From: Bicyclus anynana
Taxonomy: Eukaryota; Arthropoda; Insecta; Lepidoptera; Nymphalidae
Reading direction: 5' to 3'
DNA: 64,000 nt
NCBI RefSeq assembly: GCF_947172395.1
Contig: NC_069083.1
Coordinates: forward strand, 11,688,501-11,752,500
Every line of letters starts with the position of its first letter. The stretch's first letter is position 1. Positions 1 through 10,275 of this stretch are shown in pieces. The translations under genes and the position numbers were made by a program. A model generated the notes under the pieces. The model was given only the letters and a program-made list of their open reading frames with translations, searched no databases and had not been told where the DNA came from.

Positions 1-352
1 GCGTGGAATTTAGTTTTTCATAAATCCCTCGGGAAACATGGATTTATCCGGGATAAAAAGTAGCCTATCCAGGCTATTATAATATATCTCAATACCAAAT
101 TCTAATTCGGTTCAGTAGTCGAGGCGTGAAAGAGTAACAAACGTTCATATAAACAAAATCATCAGTTTTCGTAAATCGCGGGAAACCATGGATTTTTTCG
201 GGATAAAAAGTATCTAGTAAAAATAAGCCTATGTATTAATCCAGAGTAAAATCTATTTCCATTCCAAATTTCAGCCAAATTGCTTCAGTAGTAGAGGCGG
301 TAAAGAGTAACAAACATCTATACAAACGTTTGTGTTTATAATATTAGTAGGA
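1..352 (-). mobile_element. HelA long form, Helitron-like, cut by the window edge
   Basis: Contains the two internal modules seen in long HelA copies (GGGATAAAAAGTAGCC, then AGAGTAACAAACATC, twice) and ends ATATTAGTAGGA before T, i.e. the reverse complement of A|TCCTACTAATAT. The ACTAGCGGACG end lies beyond base 1. Confidence 0.65.
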
Positions 353-367
353 TAGGATTATGTTGAT

Positions 368-696
368 ATTTTTTTTATTTTATTCTTTACAAGTTAGCCC
401 TTGACTACAATCTCACCTGATGGTAAGTGATGATGCAGTCTAAGATGGAAGCGGGCTAACTTGTTAGGAGGAGAATAAAAATCCACACTCCTTTCGGTTT
501 CTACACGACATCGTACCGGAACGCTAAATCGCTTGGCGGTACGTCTTTGTCGGTAGGATGGTAACTAGCCACGGCCGAAGCCTTCCACCAGCCAGACCTG
601 GACCAATTAAGAAAAACACAATCGGGCCGGGGATCGAACCCAGGACCTCCGTTTTGTCAATCCACCGCGCATACCACTGCGCCACGGAGGCCGTCA
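368..696 (-). mobile_element. SINE-1, full length
   Basis: Read on the minus strand it starts TGACGGCCTCCGTGGCGCAG (box A-like) followed by GGGTTCGATCCC (box B), a body with GGTCCAGGTCTGGCTGG and AGCGATTTAGCGTTCC, and an A-rich tail from AAAGAATAAAATAAAAA. tRNA-derived promoter and A-rich 3' end identify a SINE moved by LINE enzymes. Confidence 0.8.
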
Positions 697-1021
697 AAAA
701 ATAATACACGAAAATCCATTATGTGCTTAAATTAAATACAAATACTCTTAAAATATTAATGGTAGTTTTTAATTGAACTTTGTAAGCATATAATATAATC
801 TCTGAATATTGACTGCACAAAGCGTTAATACAATTACACAGTTTCTCATTCCGGTAGCAGTGTTATCGCGGAAACATCGCGCTGTCTACATTGTACCAGT
901 TAGTGGAATCGACTCGTCCTCGGCTAATGACTCTTTGATAACAACTTCACCACACTTCGCTTAACGGTCCATATTATGCTCTTAATGTTAATGAAATTTC
1001 TATTGAAAGTTGAAGTACCGA
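697..1021. other. AT-rich sequence, nothing recognised
   Basis: No repeat family, coding frame or RNA gene seen. Confidence 0.5.
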
Positions 1022-1141
1022 TAGGTTACGCCAACCCGAATTGGGCCAGCGTGGTGGACTATTGACCTTACCCCTCTCATTCTGAGAGGAGACTCGAGCT
1101 CAGCAGTGAGCCGAATATGGGTTGATAACACTAGGTTACGC
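1022..1141 (+). mobile_element. SINE-3 tail, 5'-truncated insertion with 10-bp target duplication
   Basis: About 100 bases of the SINE-3 3' end (GGGCCAGCGTGGTGGACTAT ... AGCAGTGAGCCGAATATGGG) flanked by perfect copies of TAGGTTACGC at 1022-1031 and 1132-1141. The duplication shows insertion by target-primed reverse transcription of a 5'-truncated copy. Confidence 0.85.
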
Positions 1142-1407
1142 AAAAATCCGGTGCAAGACGCAAGAAATTCTGTGGTCAAATCCATGTCATACTTTCAGCA
1201 ATTAATACATACAGCTATTCATTGAATTGTGCGGAAAAGTCATATTTATTAAATTTATCTGAAAATTTGAATAAAAAATATTAAAACTTTGGTATTTACG
1301 AATTAACAAGTTTAGCAAGTTGATATCGTAAAATGTAAATCTTTGTATATTTTAATTAAACTATTGACAAACATAATTATTTGAACGATAATTATATTAA
1401 CTGATTA

Positions 1408-1770
1408 TCTATACTAATATTTTAGAGAGGTAAAGTTTGTAGGATTGTAGCGGGTATCTCTAGATCTACAGAACCGATTTTAAAAATTGTTTTACTAATA
1501 GAATGCCACGTTATGTGAAAGTGTCATCACACTAATATTATCAAGGCGTAAGTTTGTGTGTCTATGTTTGTTCCTTTGCGCTGCGGCTACTGAAGCGATT
1601 TGGCTGAAAAACACTCTTGTTTCTTTTTATTCCGTAAAAATCCATGGTTCCGGCGGGATTTGTGAAAAACTGAATTCCACGAAGTCGCGGGCGTCCACTA
1701 GTAATTGATATGTTTTATAGTCGTATTGCTACGGGAATGGAACCTACCCTAGTGAAACCGCATGTTTCAT
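1408..1770 (+). mobile_element. HelD copy split by a nested HelA copy
   Basis: Starts A|TCTATACTAATATT, then GAGGTAAAGTTTGTAGG and CTACAGAACCGATTTT. It breaks at about 1526 where a complete HelA begins, and resumes after 1702 with CGTATTGCTACGGGAATGG and GTGAAACCGCATG. The 3' terminus has decayed. Confidence 0.6.
1527..1701 (+). mobile_element. HelA, complete 175-bp copy nested in HelD
   Basis: A|TCACACTAATATTATCAAGG at the left, TCGCGGGCGTCCACTAG|T at the right. The A and T flanks are those expected for a Helitron insertion into AT. No target duplication, as expected. Confidence 0.7.
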
Positions 1771-2303
1771 ACAGGTTCATTTCATTATATTATAAGGAAG
1801 TAGAAGAGTAAGAAAGAATATTGAAAATTTTATCACAAAATAATAGTAAATAGATGATATATCAGGTTACTAGTTAAATTATAAAGCTTAGGTAGCTTTT
1901 ATTTTATTTCAACAGAGCACCAAATTCCACTTTAAAACTTTATCGTTGAGGGTTCAATAATGTCTAATCCACTTTAGCATCCCTCAGGAGCGAGCTCATT
2001 TCATTACAACCCTTATAAACGCTGCACCCTATAAAACTTCATGGTGTCGTTATAGGAGGTTGCAAACCCGATACTCAAAATCACTTCTCCAGCGTCACCG
2101 GGAATCATTTATCTAAAAGCCGCTCCCTTCCGCTATCAAAACTAAATCAAGTAGGGTGAGGACAGAGGACTCTAAATATTATTTACACTTTTCGGTTAAG
2201 AAACACGCTCATATAAACTGTAAGTACATAGTTTCGTATTTTATATTCGTTTAGGTTATTTCTGTCAGTTTGTCATTTTGTTAAATGTAGTCACTTTATA
2301 ATG
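1771..2303. other. AT-rich sequence; carries the first copy of a 32-bp direct repeat
   Basis: Mostly unassigned. The stretch at 2131-2162 (CGCTATCAAAACTAAATCAA and 12 more bases) recurs exactly at 3376-3407. Confidence 0.5.
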
Positions 2304-2671
2304 GACTTCGTCCGCGTGGAATTTAGTTTTTCACAAATCCCTCGGGAACTATGGATTTATTTATTAGTCTATGTGTTAATCCAGGCTATAATATATCTTA
2401 ATACCAAATTTCAGCTAATTCGGTTCAGTAGTTGAAGCGTGAAAGAGTAACAAACATTCATATCATCAAATTCATCAGTTTTTGCAAATCTCGGGAAACC
2501 ATGGATTTTTTTGGGATAAAAAGTAGCCTATGTGTTAATCCAGAGTAAAATCTATTTCTATTCCGAATTTCAGGTAAATCGTTTCAGTAGTAGGTAGCGG
2601 CGTTATAGAGTAACAAACATCCAAACATCCAAACCTCCACACAAACTTTCGCATTTATAATATTAGTGGGA
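2304..2671 (-). mobile_element. HelA long form
   Basis: Begins GACTTCGTCCGCGTGGAATT (the ACTAGCGGACG tip is lost), has both internal modules, and ends ATATTAGTGGGA|T. Confidence 0.65.
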
Positions 2672-3600
2672 TCTATACCAAAATCCTTAATTCTAAAACT
2701 ATCTCCTATCCCCCTGGACTAACTTATCTATAACACAACGCTGTCATTTTTGAAAGTTCGACGTTTGTTTCGGCGAACGCGCCTGTCTCTTGACAGTTGG
2801 CTGTAACGTTGCTTCTTGGTGAAAAATTGCAACTGCAGACAGTGTCGGTGAAAATATATTAACTATATGAGCTATACAGGGTGCTCGGGAGTATTAACCA
2901 TAACTTCAAGGTGTTAATGGGACAACTTATAGAAATCGTACTGCATAACTAATTTTATTGACTAAAAAAGAGATTTTTTGTTTACATACAAACTAATTCA
3001 AATAATTCATATTCGTCATTATTATAAAGATGCGTATAATGGGCACATTTAAATATCTACTTACAAAAGAAATATTATTTACTCTGAGTTATGGGAAATA
3101 CTCTCAAGCAACCTGTATAGTCTACGAAACTTCTGTAGCAATTTTAAAAATTCTTTTATCAATAAAACGAGCTCTGATGTATAAATAATATTTACAAATT
3201 ATTATAGAAGTCCCTCTTAAAAATTAATTAGCAGTTTTTGAGAAAACTGCGGATGTACATATATACATACGTATGCGAAACCTTTATAAAACCAGTTAAA
3301 AATGGCTAACAAACTCTATAAAAAAAACAAATTTCCACTTACAGGACGACACCAAAATAGTCGATATCTGAGACTCGCTATCAAAACTAAATCAAGTAGG
3401 GTGAGGAGCATAAACTCGACCGCCCTTGCAGTTAGAATAAATGTTGAGGGTAGTTTGATTCACTAGTGTGACAGCGCACGTAGCCGCCCGCCTGCCCTTC
3501 TAACGACGTCTTCATATTGAGCTCTCCATTCCGCTCCTATATTATCATATTCAAAATGAAATAGCGTTTAAGTTTATTTATTGGTACAAGGGTTGAATTT
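2672..3600. other. Unassigned sequence, including the second copy of the 32-bp repeat
   Basis: The part 2880-3130 (ACAGGGTGCTCGGGAGTATT onwards) has the feel of a transposon end but I could not pair it with another copy. The 32-bp repeat is at 3376-3407. Confidence 0.4.
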
Positions 3601-3624
3601 GATGATTCTCATTTTAAACTTCTT

Positions 3625-3860
3625 CTTCTTCCTCTTCTTCTTCTTCTTTTCCTGGGCCTTTTTAGGACTTGGCCACTAAAGTTTGGCCGTTGTACGTAGA
3701 TCCTTTTGGTGCTGGTCCCCGCTGGATTCACTCCAGCCAACCGAGCTTGCTCCAGAAGCTTAGCAGGCCACCCAGGTCGCCGAACGCCTGCAGCCTATCT
3801 CCAGTGTTATCGGAGATAGGCTGCAAGAGCTTTACAGTGCGCCAATGTAAACATGCTGGC
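3625..3860. repeat. CTT-rich run followed by a GC-rich block with a 14-bp hairpin
   Basis: CTTCTTCTTCTTCCTC-type run at 3620-3650, then a GC-rich stretch (TTGGCCGTTGTACGTAGATC). Perfect arms TGCAGCCTATCTCC (3789-3802) and its complement (3812-3825) enclose a 9-base loop. It may be the 3' part of a retroposon; family unknown. Confidence 0.35.
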
Positions 3861-4730
3861 TAAACATTAAATAATTTTATTGTGTGTTGTGCTCCGTTGT
3901 GATGGCCTGAAGTGTACGCAGTAAAAGCACAATAAATTCGTGCACAAGGTGCAACATGTTCATTCAGTTCATTTTTGGGTATCATTCGAAGATAATGTAT
4001 CATTCATGTTCCAAAAATAGTATTTGAAGTTAGGTAATTACAAAATAAATTATTAGTGACCTGAATCGCAGAAATATAAGTGATTTTCTTAATATTTTAG
4101 AGATGTTTTTGTTTTTGTTCATTAATTTCGTAACCCATAGTATAAAATTAGATTTTATAATTTTATTTAATAAAGTAAGCTACATAGATTATATTATACT
4201 TCACAGTGTAAAAAAAAAATCGGTTGTCTGTAAAGTCGGTTTACTGACAATAGTTGAACGTCACAACGCATTTTTCAAAAGAAAATGTTCGTTTTTCTAA
4301 AATACTGTATAATATTATTCATAGACCAGAATAATCATACTTTATTTGTTGTAAAAAAAGTTGGCAACCCGAGTTTGCAGCCGGCTCTATTGAATTATAA
4401 GACATTTTCACGTCAAACAATATAACTTAATCTTTTTTTATTTCACTTTGAAAATGGACTACATTAGTCCACGCGACCACTTCCGTTACATTTAGGTACG
4501 CGACCACTGTAGGGTTAATTAAAATAATTTATTGATGTGGTTGCATTCTTTAAAAATTAGAACGAACTCTCAAATCTTTAACGTTTAATGTAGCTATTTA
4601 TTCGCGTCGCTTCAACAAAGCGATCGTCAAAACATGACGTGAAAATCCTACAGTATTTATAGCACGCCATTTAATGTTGTTTTACCGTTATCACAATTAC
4701 AATGATTGCTTTAAAACAAATTGCGAATTA
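3861..4730. other. AT-rich sequence, nothing recognised
   Basis: Very AT-rich with no copy of the window's repeat families. A 65-codon open frame at 4103-4300 has no recognisable composition or motif and is judged chance. Confidence 0.5.
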
Positions 4731-5620
4731 CCCTTTTTAATGTATTTCGTTTGGTTACAATATGTTTATTAACTGTTATTCATATCCAACGATGTTCATC
4801 GTTAAACTGATAAGCAGCTCTCCCGTGTAGATCAATTGGGCAATTAATTATTATTGATTCACTTTGTAAGTAATTATTATCATTGATCCACTTTGTAAAT
4901 AATTATTATTGATTCACTTTCTAAGTAACTATAGGCTTAACCATCAAGGATCCCCGCGACTACGTCCGCCCTTTGGCCTCTTTAATTCGGCCCTGTCGCT
5001 TAACCCATTCGCATCGGACGTCTATTAACTATAAACTACCCCTTAGTGATTTTAACTTTTACTTTTTAAATATTAGATTACTGTTATTGATTCTCTTTTG
5101 TTCTGTATTTCGTTTGGTTATAATAACTATTGTTCATATCCAATATTATTTTCATCACTAAACTTATAAGTAGCTCTCTCACGTAGATTAATTTAATTAT
5201 TATTATTGTTTTTTGTCTCATTTATTTATTAGTTCTTTTTTTTAATTTCTAACAATGTCAATATAAATATAAAATAGTATTAAAAATTTATAAAGAAATA
5301 TCAACCCTCCCGCTGTGGGACATTTGAGTGCCCAAGCAACCGGTGGTCAGGGCTCCAGAGTGAAGAACCTCCTCACAATACGCGCCGTCTCAAGAATTGC
5401 TGCCTTTTGTAGCTCTTGATCTAGCAGTTAAGCGAAAGCTTCTTAAGGTGTGTGTATTATTATTTATTCACTTTTTAAATACTTTTTTAATGTATTTCAT
5501 TGGGTTACAATATGTTTATTAACTGTTATTCATACCAAACGATACCTTATACTCATAAGCAGCTCTACCGCGTTGATTAATTGAGCAATTAATTATTGAT
5601 TCACTTTGTAAGTGGTTTGT
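4731..5620. repeat. Three diverged copies of a local AT-rich repeat
   Basis: The motif TGTATTTCGTTTGGTTACAA, then GTTATTCATATCCAACGAT, AAGCAGCTCTCCCGTG and TTATTGATTCACTTTGTAAG occurs at about 4738-4930, 5105-5200 (more decayed) and 5488-5612. The last motif is itself repeated three times at 4850-4925. A HelA-like scrap (CCGCGACTACGTCCGCC) lies at 4955. Confidence 0.5.
5300..5445 (-). pseudogene. Possible C-terminal fragment of a LINE ORF
   Basis: The minus strand reads LLDQELQKAAILETARIV then RRFFTLEP and stop. The charged helix ending shortly before a stop resembles retroelement polyprotein C-termini, but the family is not established and no upstream domain is present. Confidence 0.3.
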
Positions 5621-5820
5621 TTATGAATGGATTTTGCTAATATCTTCTGTCTTAACTTTGAGGCATATAAATTGCTTATTAAGAAAGCGTCGAGTCAACA
5701 TTTCCGTTATTAAAGTCATGGTTAAAAGTAAAGTTATGGATATATGGTTGTAATAATAAAAGATAATTGTTTTAGTATTCTGATAGCTTAATACGATCAT
5801 CGTTGACAACCGATAGTCGG

Positions 5821-6147
5821 CACACTGTCGAGCAGAAGTCTCCTCTCAGAATTAGATGAGGTTAGGCTTGTAGCTTTCATTTTTAACTGCATCATCACTT
5901 AGCAGCCTAACTGAAGGACTAACTAGTCATAGAATAAAAAAAAATATTTAGACACAGGTACACATACTTGTACGAGAGATAAGTGATAAGTGATCAGATA
6001 AGTGAGGCAATATCACCTTCTCGTAATCCGAAACAACTCTGGCACAAAATACGAGTACTACATTATACTAGTTGTATAGTAACTCAATCTAACGTTGTTC
6101 TTCTAAGTTAATATATTATGTTAACTTTGTTCACCCACGTACTACGT
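5821..6147. other. Decayed SINE-3 tail then AT-rich sequence
   Basis: AGAAGTCTCCTCTCAGAATT at 5834 is a decayed minus-strand SINE-3 tail; the rest is unassigned. Confidence 0.35.
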
Positions 6148-6274
6148 ACGTACGTTTCCGTTCCTGTTAGAATACGGGGATAAAGTATAGCCAATGACAC
6201 TCACAAATAACGTGGCTTTCTTGTGGTAAAAGAATTTTCAAAATCGGTTCAGTAAATCCAGAGATTATCCCTTT
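6148..6274 (-). mobile_element. HelD fragment interrupted by SINE-1
   Basis: TGTTAGAATACGGGGATAAA, CACTCACAAATAACGTGGCT and AATCGGTTCAGTAAATCCAG are HelD motifs in reverse; the 5' part is cut where SINE-1 begins. Confidence 0.5.
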
Positions 6275-6594
6275 TGACGGCCTCCGTGGCACAACGGTAT
6301 GCGCGGTGGATTTACAAGTCGGTAATGGGTTCGATCGACGACTGGGCCGATGGAGGTTTTCATAATTGGTCCAGGTCTGGCTGGCTTCGGCCGTGGCTAG
6401 TTACCACCCTACCGACAAAGACGTACCTCCAAGCGATTTAGCGTTCCGGTACGATGTCGTGTAGAAACCGAAGGAGTGTGGATTTCATCCTACTCCTAAC
6501 CAGTTAACCCGCTTCCATCTTAGATTGCATCATCACTAACCATCAGGTGAGATTGTAGTCAAGGGCTAACTTGTAGAGAATAATAAAAAAAATA
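6275..6594 (+). mobile_element. SINE-1, near full length
   Basis: TGACGGCCTCCGTGGCACAA head, decayed box B (GGGTTCGATCGAC), normal body, and tail AGAATAATAAAAAAAATAA. Confidence 0.75.
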
Positions 6595-7310
6595 ACACCA
6601 CAGACTTAGATATATGAATGTAAAAATATGTTTTATATTTATAGAAAATGACGATACGCGTCCAGTAATAACACTTCGGGTTTGAAATATAGCCTCAAGA
6701 AGGTGCAGGTTCATCTCAAGATAAGCGAGGAACGGAGCTACTAGCATCTGCTCTGGTAATTAAGCACATCTGCCTACGTTCAATTTTGAACCCCGCCGGA
6801 TGAGAGTTGCCCCGTACGCCGTCGGGTCCATTTGGGAGCCTGGAAGGGTGGAGCAAATTGCTAAACTTTCAATTAAAGAGTTGTTATTCAAACCGCTCCC
6901 AGTTCCTCGGCGGGATTGTGTTTTATTTCTGAGCGGGGAACTCTGACGGATTCTTGTTTCCCATTCTACTTAGCACCAGTTTAATTCTCAAAGAGAACAG
7001 TCGCCGCGAATTTATTTTCGCAAATCCCTAGTTTGTTGGATCCAGTTTTAATTAATCCCAGTTGTCTGATTTCATATCTTCTAATGATGTTATTATAAAA
7101 ATTATACCCGTAGATATATAATTTGTATTAATTCGTTTTTAAAAGTTAATTAAGCAAATTAATGCGATAGAGACGTTTCAAAATCATACTCGTAATAATA
7201 TTATGCTTTGAATATTTGTGTTACTATAACATTACTTTTTGTTTTAAAGTGACCTTCCTAAAACAACAGAGCACTACTAAAAGAGCAACTTCTAACAAAC
7301 ACTACTAGTA
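6595..7310. other. Unassigned; GC-rich island at 6780-7040
   Basis: The island (CCCCGCCGGATGAGAGTTGC to CAGTCGCCGCGAATTTATTT) has no sibling in the window and no coding frame. It could be a conserved regulatory element or an old insertion. Confidence 0.35.
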
Positions 7311-7313
7311 GAA

Positions 7314-7490
7314 TATCCGTATTAGATACGACCTTCATCGTTCTGTTTAATGGAGGAAAAGATACTATAAATCAAATTTAGGGTGTTAAAAATATATAGA
7401 GAGTAATTTCCTGGCCAAATATAAAATTTCATTTAAAACACTTTTCATCCATTAAACAGCTGATAGGTGAACGTCGTTTCTAATACGGAT
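7314..7490. repeat. Long imperfect inverted repeat (hairpin), arms about 48 bp
   Basis: Arms 7314-7361 and 7441-7490 pair: ATCCGTATTAGA.ACGAC.TTCA and TGTTTAATGGA.GAAAAG match with a short mismatched block between. The loop is about 79 bases. It could be a foldback/MITE or a hairpin RNA source. Confidence 0.6.
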
Positions 7491-7965
7491 CTTAGACGAA
7501 TGCAAAATTTTTGTCTTTCTTAGGAAAATTCGTATGATTCTAATCAAAATATGGTAATCATTAATAATTTTAGTATTCATATCTCGTGATATTCTACTAT
7601 ACACGATAAGAAGTAACAAAATTGTTCAAGAATGAGAAACGCTTTGTATAAAATTCTCATAGTATGAGTGAAACTTGTGTCTCCTTATAGGAGCTGGTAG
7701 GGGCAACTGGAACGCAACTCAAATTATGAAAATATTTTTTCTTTGTTCAAAAGAGGACAAAGAAATATTTTTCGACGTTGTCGGTACGAGAGAACACTTC
7801 CTGTAAATTTTGCAACAGTTTCTTATTTCAGGTCACGTAGTTTTTGAGATCTGACAGTGTTGTTCATACGTAGGGACATGTAGAGACCTGTGACCCGCTT
7901 TATTTAGTATGTTTCTTGTACCAATAAAATAGTGATAAATTTTAAAAATATTGAATTAATATAAA
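7491..7965. other. AT-rich sequence, nothing recognised
   Basis: Only a small imperfect hairpin (CTTTGTTC ... GGACAAAG, about 7740-7765) stands out. Confidence 0.4.
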
Positions 7966-8084
7966 AGAGCTGCGATAGACTAATGGATATGGCCTCTGCC
8001 TCCGATTACGGAGGGTTTAGGTTCGAATCCGGTCCGTTGCACGCACCTCCAACTTTTCAGTTATGTGCATTTTAAGTTAAATAA
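7966..8084 (+). mobile_element. SINE-3 head only
   Basis: GCGATAGACTAATGGATATG (box A region) and AGGTTCGAATCCGGTCC (box B), continuing GCACCTCCAACTTTTCAG to GTGCATTTTAAG, then abruptly joined to SINE-2 in reverse. Confidence 0.65.
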
Positions 8085-8367
8085 AAATAGTGATGTGTAT
8101 TGTTTGTTTAATTATAAACAATAAACATCACTATTTAGCCCCAAAGTAAGCATACAGAGTAGCTTGTGTTATGGGTACTAAGATAGTTGATATTATAATA
8201 TTCATATACATTTTATAATACATATAATTACTTATATAATGTATAAATACACACAGACACTGGAAAAAACCCATGTTCATCACACAAACATATTCCAGTT
8301 GTTGGAATCGAACCCACGGTCGTGGATGCAGAAGGCAGTCACTACCCACTGCGCCACGCGGCCGTCA
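8085..8367 (-). mobile_element. SINE-2 ending in an inverted duplication
   Basis: Minus-strand head ACGGCCGCGTGGCGCAGTGG with box B GGGTTCGATTCC. The body has CACTGGAAAAAACCCATG in reverse. The 3' end forms a palindrome: arms 8085-8105 and 8116-8136 pair at 20 of 21 positions around a 10-base loop. Confidence 0.75.
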
Positions 8368-8654
8368 AAAAGATAAATAAAAGTGACAGTATGAATAACT
8401 TTGCAGCGTTTCAATTTACCGAGCGATAAAAGAACTATTCCTATTTTAAAACATAGCCTTGTGTAAAAGAGTTTTATACTGGAGCAGGTTACAGAGGTAC
8501 CTTTACAAAATATGACGCGAAAGTCTGCATTCATTGAAGGTGTGAACGTATTTGTGTAGCTGTTCATGTCCGAGCTACAGTAAAGTCACACTAGCGACTT
8601 TAATGACACGGAAAGTTTTGAAGGGTCGCACACTATCGTCTTCTATATTGAATA

Positions 8655-8901
8655 CTAGCTGACGCTGATCCAATTTAAAAATTTTTCAAATTGGATCAGT
8701 AGTTCCTGAGATTAGTGCGTTCAATCAAACAAACAAACAAAAAAAAACTCTACAGCTGTGATTTGGCTCAAATTTGGAATGGAAATAGATTTTACTCTGG
8801 ATTAACACATAGGCTACTTTTCATCCCGGAAAAATCCATGGTTCCTGCGGGATTTGTGAAAAACTGAATTCCACGCGGACGAAGTTGCGGGCGTCCGCTA
8901 G
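8655..8901. mobile_element. Compound element with two outward-facing Helitron-like 3' ends (HelB-/HelA+)
   Basis: Left: A|CTAGCTGACGC then TTCCTGAGATTAGTGCG, a HelB 3' half in reverse with an internal hairpin TGATCCAATTT/AAATTGGATCA. Right, from about 8756: GGAATGGAAATAGATTTTAC to GCGGGCGTCCGCTAG|T, a HelA 3' half. Neither has a 5' TC end. Confidence 0.6.
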
Positions 8902-9242
8902 TACGCTTGTCTATTTTGCATAGATAGCGAAGTGCGTGCATTTTTTTAGGCAAATGCACAAAAAACAGCCAGTATTACTAATAAAGTAAATTAATATTTT
9001 TATGTTTTTATTACCGATAAAATGGTTGATATTTATTGTCAAAATTATTAAAAATTAATGTTTTTTATTAAACATAAATACAAAGTTAATTTTATTCATA
9101 AAATGTTAAGCACTTTTCTGACATAAAAACTATTTGCGAAGATTTAGAAAAGTACCGTTCGTTTTTAAACGGATGGTTAATTAATTATTAATTTTATATT
9201 ACTTTACGGCATATGTGCATTTTACTTTACAGTACGGTATTA
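8902..9242. other. AT-rich sequence, nothing recognised
   Basis: No repeat or gene seen. Confidence 0.5.
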
Positions 9243-9620
9243 ACTGCCTCATTGGTCCCGTGGTAAGCTGGTTCAGCTACGGTCAATGAGGTCCAGGGTT
9301 CGAATCCCGGGTCAGGCCAGCAAAAACAAATTGGGATTTTTCTTACAAGGAAAATCTTAATAGCAGCCTGGAGTTGGGAAGTTGGCGGTGTTAGTACACC
9401 CCCGTGCCTCGGAGAGCACGTAAAGCCGTCGGTCCTGCGCCTGATCTCTCACCGGTCGTGTCGGTCTGCCGTCCCATCGGATTTCGAGAGTGAGGGAAGA
9501 GAGAGTGCACCTGTGCTTGCGCATACACTTGTGCACTATAATATCTCCTGCGTACATGGTTAATCTCACCATGAGATTAGCCGCCGTGACCGAAAAAATC
9601 AGTCGGGAGCATATCATTCA
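9243..9620 (+). mobile_element. SINE-4, longest copy
   Basis: GCCTCATTGGTCCCGTGGT (box A-like) and AGGGTTCGAATCCCGGGTC (box B with a good T-arm) open a body with CCCCGTGCCTCGGAGAGCAC and AAAGCCGTCGGTCCTG, shared with the other SINE-4 copies. The GC-rich 3' half is not seen elsewhere here. Confidence 0.7.
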
Positions 9621-9754
9621 TTTTATTACGGTATTGAAATTGATGAAATAAGTGAAACTTTACAAGCAAATGTGTTATAAAATTTCAGGGTAAGTTTTCT
9701 TACTGCAATAAGACGAAAAGTTACGAAACATTTTGTCTAAAGTGTACGCTTCTA

Positions 9755-9925
9755 AATGGTGGCGGCGCGGCGACTGAATACGAAAATGTAAATAGGGAAG
9801 AGATATTTCAGTTCACAGTGTTGTGGGGAAACATAAACGTGTTTGCTTACAACGACGGTGTATATGTCGTAATGCCGTACTGTTTATGCAACGCTGTATT
9901 CGGCGTTGTGCTCGCCGTTGAAACT
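9755..9925 (+). repeat. Diverged copy of repeat S
   Basis: GCGACTGAATACG and ATGTAAATAGGGAAGA relate this block to those at 11722 and 12850. Rather GC-rich, no terminal repeats seen. Confidence 0.35.
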
Positions 9926-10158
9926 TACTACTTAACACTATATTAAAACTAATATTTCTTAAAATTTATGAAATATCTTAGCACTCCATGTCTTCACATG
10001 TATCTTGTGTGATGCCGGGACTTGTGACTGACTACTTTTAACCACTTGACTCCTAAATGGACGACCGGTCGCCCATCGTATCCTGTTACGTGACATGTAA
10101 AAAAATATAAAGTAATATATCATGCTCCGCGCGATAGAGGAATATAAAGATTTTTTAA

Positions 10159-10275
10159 ATGGCTCACAACGGTAGATTAAAACCACATTCCCTGACTGTC
10201 GGCTTCTTTAACGCAGACGGGCTTTTCGATAAAATACTCGCGGGCAGCGAATGGTTAAGACGTTTAAGGTATGTA
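10159..10275 (+). pseudogene. Possible fragment of a LINE endonuclease start
   Basis: An open frame reads SLTVGFFNADGLFDKIL after a polar N-terminus. The pattern hydrophobic-G-x-F-N-A-x-G-L is the usual beginning of apurinic-type endonuclease domains of non-LTR elements. Nothing of the downstream domain follows, and after GTTTAAGG|TATGTA the frame is AT-rich noise. Weak call. Confidence 0.25.

Noticed and set aside
9243..9310. tRNA gene
   Set aside because: Boxes A and B and a good T-arm are present, but the sequence continues into a repeated SINE body and does not fold as a full cloverleaf. The same applies to the other SINE heads.
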